Of a stretch of 64,000 nt of DNA, positions 35,757-43,395 are shown one piece after another. The notes under the pieces were generated by a model. It did not search any database and was not told the origin of the DNA. It saw only the letters and a program-made list of their open reading frames with translations. Positions within the stretch are counted from its first letter, which is position 1. Each line of letters begins with the position of its first letter. The position numbers and the translations under genes were made by a program. This DNA comes from Lachnospiraceae bacterium (lineage in GTDB: Bacteria; Bacillota; Clostridia; Lachnospirales; Lachnospiraceae): assembly GCA_017408735.1 (NCBI GenBank), contig JAFQUB010000045.1, positions 1 through 64,000 of the forward strand, given 5' to 3'.

Positions 35757-37193
35757 ATGAGTTTTTTTAAAGATTTTAAAGAGGATTTATCTCAGGCAGT
35801 CAGTGAATTAATGCCTTCTGAGGAGGAAATGCTGGCAAAACTGGAAGAAAAGGAAGATAAAGAGAAACCGGCAGATATTGCAGAGGAGTTTGTGATTCCG
35901 GAAGAAGAATCGGAAGTGCTTTCAGATGCGATTTTGTTTGAAACACCGGTGGTTGCAGAGGAGTTTGTGATTCCGGAGGAAACAACAAGCTTTACAGAAG
36001 AAGTTGCAGAAGTTTCCGAAGAGAGTGTATCCGAAGAAATCACTGCTGAAGGAGTAGTAGAAGAAACCATTCCTGAACTGATTTTAGATGAGGCAGTAGA
36101 AGTCGAAGAAGAAAAAAATATAGAAGAAACCGTAGTGGAAGAAATCATGACAGAAGAGGCTGCATCAGAGGAAATGATACCAGGCTTATTAGATTTACCG
36201 GAAGAGGAAATCCCAGCTGAGGTAGAAGAAGTGCAGGAAGAACTGGTTTTAGATATGGAAGAACAGCCGGAAGAAACAGCAGAAGAGGTAGAAGAAACAG
36301 CTATCGAAACAGACAGCATTATGGATAAGTTTATTATACCGGAAGAACCGGTAGAAGATATCGCCCCTGAAGTTGCAACACAGGAAGAAGCGGTAACAGA
36401 AGAAGCAGCTACAGAAGAAGCAATGGAAGAAGTTGTTCAAGAAGTGCTAGAGTTTCCGGAAGAAAATGTTGTAGAACCGGAAGAAGAGGAAGAAATCGTA
36501 GAAGAACCGGTGGAAGAAGCAGTAGAAGAATTGGCAAAAGAAGCAGATTTATTTGCGGAACTTCATACAGAAGAAATTAAATTAGAGGAAGAAGAATTAA
36601 CATTGGAAGATTTCATGAAAGAAAATGAGATAATAGATGAAACAATGAACCAGGAGGAAAATGAAATGTCAATGGAAGCAAATGAAATGGAAAGTTTAGT
36701 AGAGGAACAGTCAACAATTATGAATGACGGAACTCCAACCAGTGAAGATGTAGCGGTAATTACAAAGGGAATGAGAATCAAAGGTGATGTGGAATCTGAT
36801 GGTTCCATCGAAGTGGTAGGAGATATTACCGGTAATATCACATGTAAAGGAAAGCTTACTATTTCAGGTAAAGTAAATGGTAACTCAAGAGCAGCAGAAA
36901 TTTTCGTAAATCAGGCAAGAATTGAAGGCGAAATCTGCAGCGATGAAACTGTAAAGGTCGGAAATGGAACAGTAATCATTGGTAATATTTCAGCTACTTC
37001 AGCTGTAATTGCAGGGGCCGTAAAAGGTGATATTGATGTGAACGGACCAGTAGTAGTAGATACATCTGCAGTTGTTATGGGTAATATCAAATCCCGTTCT
37101 GTACAGATTAACAGTGGTGCGGTTATTGAAGGTACTTTCTCACAGTGCTACAACAGTGAAGTAGATGTACAGGGAATCTTTGACGAAAAATAA
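35757..37193 (+). CDS. Bactofilin with long acidic N-terminal extension
   Basis: 478 aa. Residues 1-300 are very rich in Glu, Val, Ala and Pro, likely disordered, with the repeated motif FVIPEE (45-50, 70-75) and FIIPEE (192-197). The C-terminal 150 residues are a bactofilin domain of short beta-helix repeats: GMRIKGDVESDGSIEVVGDI, GNITCKGKLTISGKVNG, GTVIIGNISATSAVIAGAV and GDIDVNGPVVV. Bactofilins polymerise into cytoskeletal scaffolds, often for cell-wall enzymes, which fits the deacetylase gene directly upstream. A GGAGG at 36653-36657 lies 8 nt before an in-frame ATG at 36666 (Met304), so a short 175-aa bactofilin could also be made. Most family members lack such an extension. Confidence 0.88.
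   Translation: MSFFKDFKEDLSQAVSELMPSEEEMLAKLEEKEDKEKPADIAEEFVIPEEESEVLSDAILFETPVVAEEFVIPEETTSFTEEVAEVSEESVSEEITAEGVVEETIPELILDEAVEVEEEKNIEETVVEEIMTEEAASEEMIPGLLDLPEEEIPAEVEEVQEELVLDMEEQPEETAEEVEETAIETDSIMDKFIIPEEPVEDIAPEVATQEEAVTEEAATEEAMEEVVQEVLEFPEENVVEPEEEEEIVEEPVEEAVEELAKEADLFAELHTEEIKLEEEELTLEDFMKENEIIDETMNQEENEMSMEANEMESLVEEQSTIMNDGTPTSEDVAVITKGMRIKGDVESDGSIEVVGDITGNITCKGKLTISGKVNGNSRAAEIFVNQARIEGEICSDETVKVGNGTVIIGNISATSAVIAGAVKGDIDVNGPVVVDTSAVVMGNIKSRSVQINSGAVIEGTFSQCYNSEVDVQGIFDEK
36653..36668 (+). promoter_or_regulatory. Internal ribosome binding site and start within the bactofilin gene
   Basis: GGAGG at 36653-36657 is followed at 8 nt by an in-frame ATG at 36666 (a second in-frame ATG lies at 36672), exactly at the border between the acidic extension and the bactofilin domain. 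The GAG-rich codons make chance occurrence possible, but the position and spacing are those of a real start. Confidence 0.5.
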
Positions 37194-37205
37194 GAGGACG
37201 AACAG

Positions 37206-37901
37206 ATGAAACGAGTATTATTAAAATTAAGCGGTGAAGCTCTTGCAGGAGATAAAAAAACAGGATTTGATGAGCCTACGGTAACAGAGGTGGCAAATCA
37301 GGTAAAACAGTTGGTAGATTCCGGAATTCAGGTAGGAATCGTAATTGGCGGTGGAAATTTCTGGCGTGGAAGAACCAGTGAAACAATTGAACGAACCAAA
37401 GCAGACCAGATTGGAATGTTAGCTACAGTTATGAACTGTATTTACGTTTCTGAAATTTTCCGCTCTGTAGGAATGATGACCCAGGTGCTGACACCGTTTG
37501 AATGTGGCAATTTTTCAAAGCTTTATTCTAAGGATAGAGCAGAAAAGTATTTTTCCAAAAATATGGTAGTGTTCTTTGCAGGCGGTACAGGACATCCATA
37601 TTTCTCAACAGATACAGCAACTGTGTTGAGAGCTATTGAAATCGAAGCAGATGTAATTCTGCTGGCAAAAGCAATCGATGGGGTATACGATAGCGACCCG
37701 AAAGTAAATAAGGACGCTAAGAAATACGATGAAATTTCAATTGATGAAGTGGTTGCCAATAAGCTGGCAGTGGTGGATTTGACAGCATCTATTATGTGTA
37801 TGGAAAACAAAATGCCTATGATGGTATTCGGTTTAAATGAAGAAAATAGTATTGTAAATACTGTAAATGGTAAATTTACAGGTACCAAAGTAACTGTTTA
37901 G
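37206..37901 (+). CDS. pyrH: UMP kinase
   Basis: PyrH, 231 aa, makes UDP from UMP. Seen: VLLKLSGEALAG at the N-terminus, VGIVIGGGNFWRG, ADQIGMLATVMNC, FAGGTGHPYFSTDTATVLRA, LAKAIDGVYDSDPK and MVFGLN. It heads the conserved pyrH-frr-uppS-cdsA-dxr-rseP-ispG-polC run and lies 12 nt after the bactofilin gene, with GAGGACG as binding site. Confidence 0.98.
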   Translation: MKRVLLKLSGEALAGDKKTGFDEPTVTEVANQVKQLVDSGIQVGIVIGGGNFWRGRTSETIERTKADQIGMLATVMNCIYVSEIFRSVGMMTQVLTPFECGNFSKLYSKDRAEKYFSKNMVVFFAGGTGHPYFSTDTATVLRAIEIEADVILLAKAIDGVYDSDPKVNKDAKKYDEISIDEVVANKLAVVDLTASIMCMENKMPMMVFGLNEENSIVNTVNGKFTGTKVTV

Positions 37902-37916
37902 GAGGAAAGCAAAACA

Positions 37917-38468
37917 ATGGATGAAAGATTAGTACAGTATGATGAAAAAATGCAAAAATCATATGAAAATTTAATCGGTGAGTTAGGCACCATCAGAGCA
38001 GGGAGAGCCAATCCTCATGTGTTAGATAAAATCAGAGTAGACTATTATGGAACACCATCAACCTTGCAGCAGGTTGCCAATGTAACTGTTCCGGAACCAA
38101 GAATGATTCAGATTCAGCCTTGGGAAGCTTCTTTGGTAAAAGAAATTGAAAAAGCAATTCTTTGCTCAGATTTGGGAATTAATCCTACTAATGATGGTAA
38201 AATCATTCGTTTGGTTTTCCCTGAACTTACAGAGGACAGAAGAAAAGAACTTGCAAAAGATGTGAAGAAAAAAGGTGAACAGGCAAAAGTTGCTGTTCGT
38301 AACATCAGACGTGATGGAAATGATGCATTAAAGAAACTGGGCAAAACAGAAATTTCCGAAGATGAAGTGAAAGATTTAGAAAACCAGTTACAGAAATTAA
38401 CAGATAAATATATTGCAGAAGTCGATAAAGCAATTGATGAAAAATCAAAGGAAATACTTACTGTATAA
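37917..38468 (+). CDS. frr: Ribosome recycling factor
   Basis: RRF, 183 aa, releases ribosomes from mRNA with EF-G. Seen: GTIRAGRANPHVLDKIRVDYYGT, VTVPEPRMIQIQPW, LGINPTNDGKIIRLVFPELTEDRR and the C-terminal helix LTDKYIAEVDKAIDEKSKEI. GGAGG precedes the ATG, 15 nt after pyrH. Confidence 0.98.
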   Translation: MDERLVQYDEKMQKSYENLIGELGTIRAGRANPHVLDKIRVDYYGTPSTLQQVANVTVPEPRMIQIQPWEASLVKEIEKAILCSDLGINPTNDGKIIRLVFPELTEDRRKELAKDVKKKGEQAKVAVRNIRRDGNDALKKLGKTEISEDEVKDLENQLQKLTDKYIAEVDKAIDEKSKEILTV

Positions 38469-38471
38469 GTT

Positions 38472-38506
38472 TTATGGGGGCATAGTAGACTTACTGTGCC
38501 CCATAA
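38472..38506 (+). other. Long hairpin between frr and uppS
   Basis: A stem of about 15 bp (TTATGGGG side at 38472, CCCCATAA side ending 38506) has one bulged G and one mismatch. No T-run follows, so it is more likely a partial terminator or an mRNA-stability hairpin than a full stop. Confidence 0.5.
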
Positions 38507-38564
38507 CTTTACATAGAACATGGTAAGTACTACCGTGATAATGAGAGAATTTGGAGGATTTAGG

Positions 38565-39272
38565 ATGAATATACCTAAACATGTGGCAATTATATTGGAT
38601 GGAAATGGACGATGGGCAAAAGCTAAAGGTATGCCTAGAAATTATGGTCATGTACAGGGAAGTAAAAACGTGGAAGTGATTTGTGAAGAAGCTTATAAAA
38701 TGGGTATTCAGTATCTTACTGTGTATGCATTTTCCACAGAAAACTGGAAACGTTCTCAGGATGAAGTAGATGCATTAATGAAGCTTTTAAGAAATTACAT
38801 GAAAACATGTATAAAAACAGCACACAAGAATAAAATGTGTGTAAAAGTAATTGGCGATATCACCCGACTGGATGAAGATATCAGAACAAAAATTTTAGAA
38901 TTGGAAGAGGCTACAAAGGACAATGATGGTCTTCATTTTCAAATTGCAATTAATTATGGAAGCCGTGATGAGCTAAGACGTGGCATTACAAAGTTGGCAG
39001 AAGATGTAAAACAGGGCAAAGTGGAACCGGAAGCAATTACAGAAGAATGTATTGCAGAATATTTAGATACTAAGGGTATTCCGGATCCGGACTTGATGAT
39101 TCGCACCAGTGGGGAGCAACGTCTGTCAAATTATTTATTATGGCAGCTGGCTTATGCAGAATTCTATTTTACAGATGTGCATTGGCCAGATTTCAGCAAA
39201 GAAGAACTGGAAAAAGCAATTGCTCATTATAACAAAAGAGAACGTAGATACGGAGGCGTAAAGGAGGAGTAA
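38565..39272 (+). CDS. uppS: Isoprenyl transferase (undecaprenyl diphosphate synthase)
   Basis: UppS, 235 aa, a cis-prenyltransferase making the lipid carrier for wall synthesis. Seen: IPKHVAIILDGNGRWAKAKG with the catalytic Asp, GHVQGSKNV, YAFSTENWKR, INYGSRDEL, DLMIRTSGEQRLSNYLLWQ and YTDVHWPDF-like FTDVHWPDF. GGAGG at 38553-38557 supports ATG 38565 over an in-frame ATG at 38520. Confidence 0.97.
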   Translation: MNIPKHVAIILDGNGRWAKAKGMPRNYGHVQGSKNVEVICEEAYKMGIQYLTVYAFSTENWKRSQDEVDALMKLLRNYMKTCIKTAHKNKMCVKVIGDITRLDEDIRTKILELEEATKDNDGLHFQIAINYGSRDELRRGITKLAEDVKQGKVEPEAITEECIAEYLDTKGIPDPDLMIRTSGEQRLSNYLLWQLAYAEFYFTDVHWPDFSKEELEKAIAHYNKRERRYGGVKEE

Positions 39273-39273
39273 T

Positions 39274-40104
39274 ATGTTTAAGGCAAGGTTAATCAGTGGA
39301 ATTGTTCTAGTAATTATTCTGGCTGTTGCACTTATTCTGGGTGGAAATATCTTGTGGAGTCTTACTCTTTTCATTTCGCTTGTAGGTCTGGTTGAAATAA
39401 ACCGGGTATTAAAAAATCAAAAAAATATATTTGGAATTCTTTCTTATATTATAAGCATATTATTTTATGGGTGTTTATGGCTGGGAGAAAATAATGCATG
39501 TGAGTTGATTTCAGGAAATAATTATTTTGAGATTATAGCCATAGCATATTTGATTCTTTTGATGGCTGTATATGTCTTTACATTTCCGAAATATAAGGCA
39601 AGCGATGTATGGCTTTCCTTTTTTGGCTTTTTTTATGTAAGCATTATGCTTTCCTTTATTTATAAGATAAGAATGGTAGATGAATACGGACAGTATTTAG
39701 TGTGGCTTGTGTTTGTATGTTCCTGGGTGTGTGATACTTCTGCTTATTGTGTGGGAATGTTACTGGGAAAACATAAGTTGGCACCGAAATTAAGTCCGAA
39801 AAAATCCGTAGAAGGTTCCATTGGCGGTATTGCAGGTTCTGCGATTGTAGGTGCGGTGTATGGTTATGCACTGAGAAATAATATACAGACAGCAGTCAGT
39901 CCTGTGGTCCTGTTTGCGTTAATCGGGGCGGTAGGAGCAGTAATTTCGCAGATTGGTGATTTGGCAGCTTCTGCTATCAAGCGTAATTACGATATCAAAG
40001 ATTATGGAACATTGATTCCAGGTCATGGTGGGATTTTAGACCGTTTTGACAGTGTGATTTTTACAGCACCGGTGATTTATTTTTTATTTGTAGTTTTTGC
40101 ATAA
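39274..40104 (+). CDS. cdsA: Phosphatidate cytidylyltransferase
   Basis: CdsA, 276 aa, makes CDP-diacylglycerol from phosphatidic acid and CTP at the membrane. About eight hydrophobic helices, with the signature SQIGDLAASAIKRNYDIKD then GHGGILDRFDSVIF. It starts 1 nt after uppS; its GGAGG lies in the uppS end, so translation is coupled. Confidence 0.97.
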   Translation: MFKARLISGIVLVIILAVALILGGNILWSLTLFISLVGLVEINRVLKNQKNIFGILSYIISILFYGCLWLGENNACELISGNNYFEIIAIAYLILLMAVYVFTFPKYKASDVWLSFFGFFYVSIMLSFIYKIRMVDEYGQYLVWLVFVCSWVCDTSAYCVGMLLGKHKLAPKLSPKKSVEGSIGGIAGSAIVGAVYGYALRNNIQTAVSPVVLFALIGAVGAVISQIGDLAASAIKRNYDIKDYGTLIPGHGGILDRFDSVIFTAPVIYFLFVVFA

Positions 40105-40138
40105 AGCACCAAAGGAAGAAAAGAGGTAAAAAAACAGT

Positions 40139-41281
40139 ATGAAGAATATAGCTATCATTGGCTCTACAGGTTCCATAGGAACCCAGACGTTAGAAGTGGT
40201 TCGGGCAAATGATGATTTAAAAGTAATTGCATTGGCAGCCGGAAATAATGTGGAATTGTTGGAAAAACAGGTGAGAGAATTTAAACCTGTCTATGCGTGC
40301 ATGTCAAGTGAACAAAAAGCAAAGGAATTGCGGGAGAGACTCTCTGATATGCCGGTAAAAGTACTTTGCGGAATGGAGGGCTTGTTGGAAATTGCAGTGA
40401 TTCCTGAGGTGGAAATTTTAGTGACTGCTATTATGGGAATGATTGGAATCCGTCCTACCATTGCTGCCATTGAAGCAGGAAAAGACATTGCATTGGCAAA
40501 TAAGGAAACACTTGTTACTGCAGGTCATATTATCATGCCATTAGCAAAAGAGAAAAACGTGAAGATTCTTCCTGTGGACAGCGAACACAGTGCTATTTTC
40601 CAGTCGCTTCAGGGAGAAAAAAGGGAGCAGGTGAGTAAGTTGTTACTAACTGCTTCTGGTGGTCCTTTCCGTGGTAGAAAGAGAGAAGACTTGGTTAATA
40701 TTCAGGTGGAAGATGCATTGAAACATCCAAACTGGGCAATGGGAAGAAAAATCACCATTGATTCTTCCACGCTGGTAAACAAAGGACTGGAAGTAATAGA
40801 AGCAAAATGGCTTTTTGGTGTGGAGCTGGAGCAGATAGAGGTGGTGGTACATCCTCAGAGTGTGATTCATTCCATGGTAGAGTACAAAGATGGTGCAGTG
40901 ATTGCACAGCTTGGCACACCGGATATGAAACTGCCAATCCAATATGCACTGTATTATCCGGACAGAAAGTTTTTGGCGGGAGAACGACTGAATTTTGCAC
41001 AGTTGGGCACAATGACTTTTGAAAAGCCGGATATGGAAACTTTCCGTGGGCTGGCACTGGCATTGGAATCCTCAAAAGCAGGCGGTTCTATGCCAACAGT
41101 TTATAACGCGGCTAACGAACTGGCAGTTGCCAAGTTTTTAGACAGAAAGATAAAATATTTGGAAATTGTAGAAATTATCGAAACATGTATGAAGTCACAT
41201 AAGATAATAGAAAATCCATCTGTAGATGAGATTTTAGAAGTAGAGAAATCCGTATATGAAATGATTGAGAGCAGGTGGTAA
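40139..41281 (+). CDS. dxr: 1-deoxy-D-xylulose 5-phosphate reductoisomerase
   Basis: Dxr (IspC), 380 aa, commits DXP to the MEP isoprenoid route. Seen: the NADPH motif IIGSTGSIGTQTLEVVRAN, ALANKETLVTAGHI, LPVDSEHSAIFQ, LLTASGGPFRG, MGRKITIDSSTLVNKGLEVIEA and VVHPQSVIHSMVEY. With ispG 1 kb downstream, the window holds two MEP-pathway genes next to uppS. Confidence 0.98.
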   Translation: MKNIAIIGSTGSIGTQTLEVVRANDDLKVIALAAGNNVELLEKQVREFKPVYACMSSEQKAKELRERLSDMPVKVLCGMEGLLEIAVIPEVEILVTAIMGMIGIRPTIAAIEAGKDIALANKETLVTAGHIIMPLAKEKNVKILPVDSEHSAIFQSLQGEKREQVSKLLLTASGGPFRGRKREDLVNIQVEDALKHPNWAMGRKITIDSSTLVNKGLEVIEAKWLFGVELEQIEVVVHPQSVIHSMVEYKDGAVIAQLGTPDMKLPIQYALYYPDRKFLAGERLNFAQLGTMTFEKPDMETFRGLALALESSKAGGSMPTVYNAANELAVAKFLDRKIKYLEIVEIIETCMKSHKIIENPSVDEILEVEKSVYEMIESRW

Positions 41282-41282
41282 A

Positions 41283-42326
41283 GTGAAAATAGTATGGTCG
41301 TTACTTATATTTAGTGTTGTAGTAATTATACATGAATTAGGACATTTTCTTTTGGCAAAGAAGAATGGGATCTGTGTAACCCAGTTTTCCATAGGAATGG
41401 GTCCAAGGATTGTGCATGTAAAAAAGGGAGAAACAGAATATTGTATTAAGTTGTTTCCATTTGGCGGTTCCTGTATGATGCTTGGGGAAGATGGAATGAC
41501 AACGGAAGAAGATTATGATAAATCAAGATCTTTTCAGGAAAAATCTGTGTGGGCAAGAATTTCAGTAATTGCCGCAGGACCTATTTTTAATTTCATCCTT
41601 GCATTTGTTTTTTCTGTGATACTAATTGGATGTATAGGCTATGATGCCCCAACCATCGGTGAAGTAATTGATGGGTATCCTATGCAGGAGGCAGGATTGC
41701 AGACAGGTGATAAAATTGTAAAATTAAACAATGAATCTGTGAAAGTTTATCGGGAAGTAAGTTTATTTATGCAGTTAAATGGTGGAGAAGAAATCAAACT
41801 TACCTACGAACGGAATGGAGAGAAAAATACAGTAACTATTACTCCAAAATATGATGAAGAAGCCGGATATTATTTAATGGGAATGCGTTCCAATGAAAGA
41901 ACCAAAGGAAATGCAATTGAAACATTAAAGTACAGTGTGTATGAAGTGCGCTGGTGGGTTAAATACGTGTTTAAAAGTCTTAGCATGTTAATAACAGGTC
42001 AGGTAAAGGCAACTGAATTGCAAGGACCGGTAGGAATTGTGAGTGTTATCAGCGATACTTATGAACAGAGCAGTCAATATGGCATTTTTACCGTGATAAT
42101 GAATATGTTAAATTTTGCCATTTTGTTAACGGCGAATCTGGGAGTAATGAATTTACTACCATTCCCGGCATTGGATGGTGGAAGACTGGTGTTTCTCATT
42201 ATAGAAGCCATACGAGGAAAGAAAATTCCACCGGAAAAAGAAGGGATGGTACACTTCGTTGGTATTGTACTGTTGATGGCGTTGATGGTTTTTGTTATGA
42301 TTAATGATATCAAAAGGATTTTATAG
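41283..42326 (+). CDS. rseP: Site-2 zinc metalloprotease RseP/RasP
   Basis: Intramembrane protease, 347 aa, which cleaves membrane-bound anti-sigma factors and signal-peptide remnants. Seen: the zinc motif HELGH in VVIIHELGHFLLAKKNG, a central PDZ domain (about 115-190, GEVIDGYPMQEAGLQTGDKI), the LLPFPALDGGRLVFLIIEAI segment carrying the third metal ligand, and four or so transmembrane helices. The start is GTG 41283 with AGGTGG 4 nt upstream, immediately after dxr; the in-frame alternative at 41265 would overlap dxr. Confidence 0.95.
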   Translation: MKIVWSLLIFSVVVIIHELGHFLLAKKNGICVTQFSIGMGPRIVHVKKGETEYCIKLFPFGGSCMMLGEDGMTTEEDYDKSRSFQEKSVWARISVIAAGPIFNFILAFVFSVILIGCIGYDAPTIGEVIDGYPMQEAGLQTGDKIVKLNNESVKVYREVSLFMQLNGGEEIKLTYERNGEKNTVTITPKYDEEAGYYLMGMRSNERTKGNAIETLKYSVYEVRWWVKYVFKSLSMLITGQVKATELQGPVGIVSVISDTYEQSSQYGIFTVIMNMLNFAILLTANLGVMNLLPFPALDGGRLVFLIIEAIRGKKIPPEKEGMVHFVGIVLLMALMVFVMINDIKRIL

Positions 42327-42337
42327 AGGTTGATAGA

Positions 42338-43393
42338 ATGCATAGAGAGAATACAAAAGTAATTCAGATAGGAAATCGAAAAATAGGTGGTGGAAACCCT
42401 ATTGCAATTCAATCCATGACAAATACAAAGACAGAGGATGTGGAAGCAACGGTAGCCCAGATTGAAGAATTGACAAAGGCAGGTTGTGAAATCATTCGTT
42501 GTGCGGTTCCAACCATGGAGGCAGCAAAGGCACTTGGAGAGATTAAGAAAAGAATCTCCATTCCATTGGTGGCGGATATTCACTTTGATTACCGCCTGGC
42601 CATTGCTGCCATGGAACATGGCGCAGATAAAATCAGAATCAATCCGGGAAACATTGGTTCTAAAGAAAACATCAAAGCAGTGGTGGAAAAGGCAAAAGAA
42701 AAGAATATTCCGATTCGTGTTGGTGTAAACAGCGGCTCATTAGAAAAAGAATATTTAGAAAAGTACGGAAAAGTGACAGCCCAGGGAATTGTGGAAAGTG
42801 CCATGGCAAAAGTGAAGATGATTGAGGAATTTAATTATCATAATTTAGTTATCAGCATCAAATCCTCCAATGTGCCAATGTGCATTGAAGCACATCAGGA
42901 ACTTGCCAAAGCCACCAATTACCCAATACATATTGGAATAACAGAATCCGGTACCTTGTTTTCCGGAACTATAAAATCTTCTGTGGGACTTGGAATTTTA
43001 CTGTATCAGGGCATTGGTGATACCATGCGTGTGTCCCTGACAGGAAATCCGGTAGAGGAGATTAAAGCGGCAAAGATGATGTTAAAGTCATTAGGACTTA
43101 GAAAAGGCGGCATTGAAATTGTGTCTTGTCCAACCTGTGGAAGAACCCAGATTGATTTGATCGGTCTTGCCAATGCAGTGGAAGAAATGACTGCAGATTT
43201 TGATTTGAATATAAAAGTGGCAGTTATGGGCTGCGTAGTAAACGGACCGGGGGAAGCCAAGGAAGCGGATATTGGCGTTGCCGGAGGAAAAGGCGAAGGC
43301 CTGATTATTAAAAAAGGAGAAATTATCCGCAAGGTAAAAGAAGAAGAACTGTTGGATACATTGCGATATGAATTAGAAAACTGGGGGAAATAA
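42338..43393 (+). CDS. ispG: 4-hydroxy-3-methylbut-2-en-1-yl diphosphate synthase
   Basis: IspG (GcpE), 351 aa, a 4Fe-4S enzyme of the MEP pathway. Seen: IAIQSMTNTKTEDVEATVAQ, VADIHFDYRLAI, KIRINPGNIG, IRVGVNSGSLE and the cluster ligands in VSCPTCGRT and VMGCVVNGPGEA. The flavodoxin- or ferredoxin-dependent bacterial form fits the length. polC starts 2 nt after its stop. Confidence 0.98.
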   Translation: MHRENTKVIQIGNRKIGGGNPIAIQSMTNTKTEDVEATVAQIEELTKAGCEIIRCAVPTMEAAKALGEIKKRISIPLVADIHFDYRLAIAAMEHGADKIRINPGNIGSKENIKAVVEKAKEKNIPIRVGVNSGSLEKEYLEKYGKVTAQGIVESAMAKVKMIEEFNYHNLVISIKSSNVPMCIEAHQELAKATNYPIHIGITESGTLFSGTIKSSVGLGILLYQGIGDTMRVSLTGNPVEEIKAAKMMLKSLGLRKGGIEIVSCPTCGRTQIDLIGLANAVEEMTADFDLNIKVAVMGCVVNGPGEAKEADIGVAGGKGEGLIIKKGEIIRKVKEEELLDTLRYELENWGK

Positions 43394-43395
43394 CT

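Noticed and set aside
35792..36440. Long minus-strand open frames (Ser-rich and others) opposite the bactofilin arm
   Set aside because: They mirror the GAA/GAG-rich plus-strand codons, lack ribosome binding sites and give low-complexity products; shadows of the real gene.
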